A DNA stretch of 33,553 nt from NCBI RefSeq assembly GCF_004565465.1, contig NZ_SRHY01000035.1, positions 1-33,553 of the forward strand. The letters run 5' to 3'. This document shows, piece by piece, positions 33,405-33,553 of the stretch (position 1 is its first letter; each line of letters starts with the position of its first letter). The notes under the pieces are model-generated. The model ran no database searches. It saw only the letters and a list, made by a program, of their open reading frames with translations, and was not told the origin of the DNA. A program made the position numbers and the translations under genes. This stretch comes from Lentibacillus salicampi. GTDB taxonomy: Bacteria > Bacillota > Bacilli > Bacillales > Amphibacillaceae.

Positions 33405-33505
33405 AACCTCATTGGGAAAAAAACGTCTAGCATGAGTTTACGAAATAAAGAAAGCAATAAGCTATAATTCCTGTTATATCAAGAGTTATGGCATTCCAAA
33501 GTGTA

Positions 33506-33553
33506 TTACCCCTCAAGTTGGTACTTTTCCAACTCCAGGGTTTCCATCATTTT
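33506..33553 (-). CDS. Possible C-terminal end of an unidentified gene entering from the right (partial)
   Basis: A minus-strand frame open from the right edge ends with TAA at 33506; the 15 visible residues read KMMETLELEKYQLEG. Too short to identify or to be sure it is coding. Confidence 0.2.
   Translation of the reverse strand, partial: KMMETLELEKYQLEG

Noticed and set aside
33071..33457. Long open frames on both strands across the tandem repeats (minus 128 aa, plus 84 aa)
   Set aside because: The 21-bp period keeps frames open automatically. There is no ribosome site or supported start, and unit differences hit all codon positions.

Overview
The window looks like chromosome from a moderately halophilic or halotolerant Bacillaceae species (a Lentibacillus, Virgibacillus or Oceanobacillus type organism). 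Reasons: Bacillus-style AGGAGG ribosome sites with many TTG/GTG starts, a B. subtilis-like ribD-ribE-ribBA-ribH operon behind an FMN riboswitch, CcpA-type cre boxes, sodium-coupled transporters and acidic linkers. Genus is an inference; there is no rRNA or other marker here.

Layout. 1-3300: a visibly A+T-rich island on the minus strand with three azole-RiPP (TOMM) biosynthesis genes: an E1-like partner protein with a leader-binding domain, a YcaO cyclodehydratase with a PxPxP tail, and a SagB-type dehydrogenase. No precursor peptide or exporter is visible, and the left edge carries the end of another gene, possibly a transposase, that seems to have cut the operon. 3566-3670: a tandem 21-bp repeat, then a terminator. 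3725-6200: a P1/DmpA-type peptidase (minus), a cysteine-free membrane protein and a TlpA/ResA-like thioredoxin (plus). 6353-6462: a nested palindrome. 6469-10349: FMN riboswitch, terminator and riboflavin operon. 10420-14187: a Uma2-type nuclease-fold protein, a small membrane protein, a YfmR/Uup-like ABC-F ATPase and an unrecognised 221-aa protein. 14247-15587: CoA-disulfide reductase (minus). 15714-19892: kynU-kynB-kynA plus an NSS sodium symporter (minus), a tryptophan-to-anthranilate operon with its probable transporter.

20264-32792 is the most coherent part. On the plus strand, an NhaC-family transporter is followed by an aminotransferase, a ThDP-dependent decarboxylase, an aldehyde dehydrogenase, an L-lysine 6-dehydrogenase-like enzyme, an IclR regulator and a DUF3870 protein. 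Converging on it from the minus strand are a class III CoA-transferase, a glutaryl-CoA dehydrogenase-like enzyme and a GabD/DavD-like semialdehyde dehydrogenase. Read together, the seven enzymes give a complete route: lysine -> aminoadipate semialdehyde -> 2-aminoadipate -> 2-oxoadipate -> glutarate semialdehyde -> glutarate -> glutaryl-CoA -> crotonyl-CoA. The unusual step is non-oxidative decarboxylation of 2-oxoadipate instead of the usual 2-oxoacid dehydrogenase complex. The pathway is inferred from families and gene order. A cre-like box overlapping the promoter and an IclR-type palindrome suggest carbon-catabolite and substrate control.

33111-33404 holds fourteen in-phase copies of the same 21-bp repeat family seen at 3.6 kb, and the right edge has an unidentified partial reading frame.
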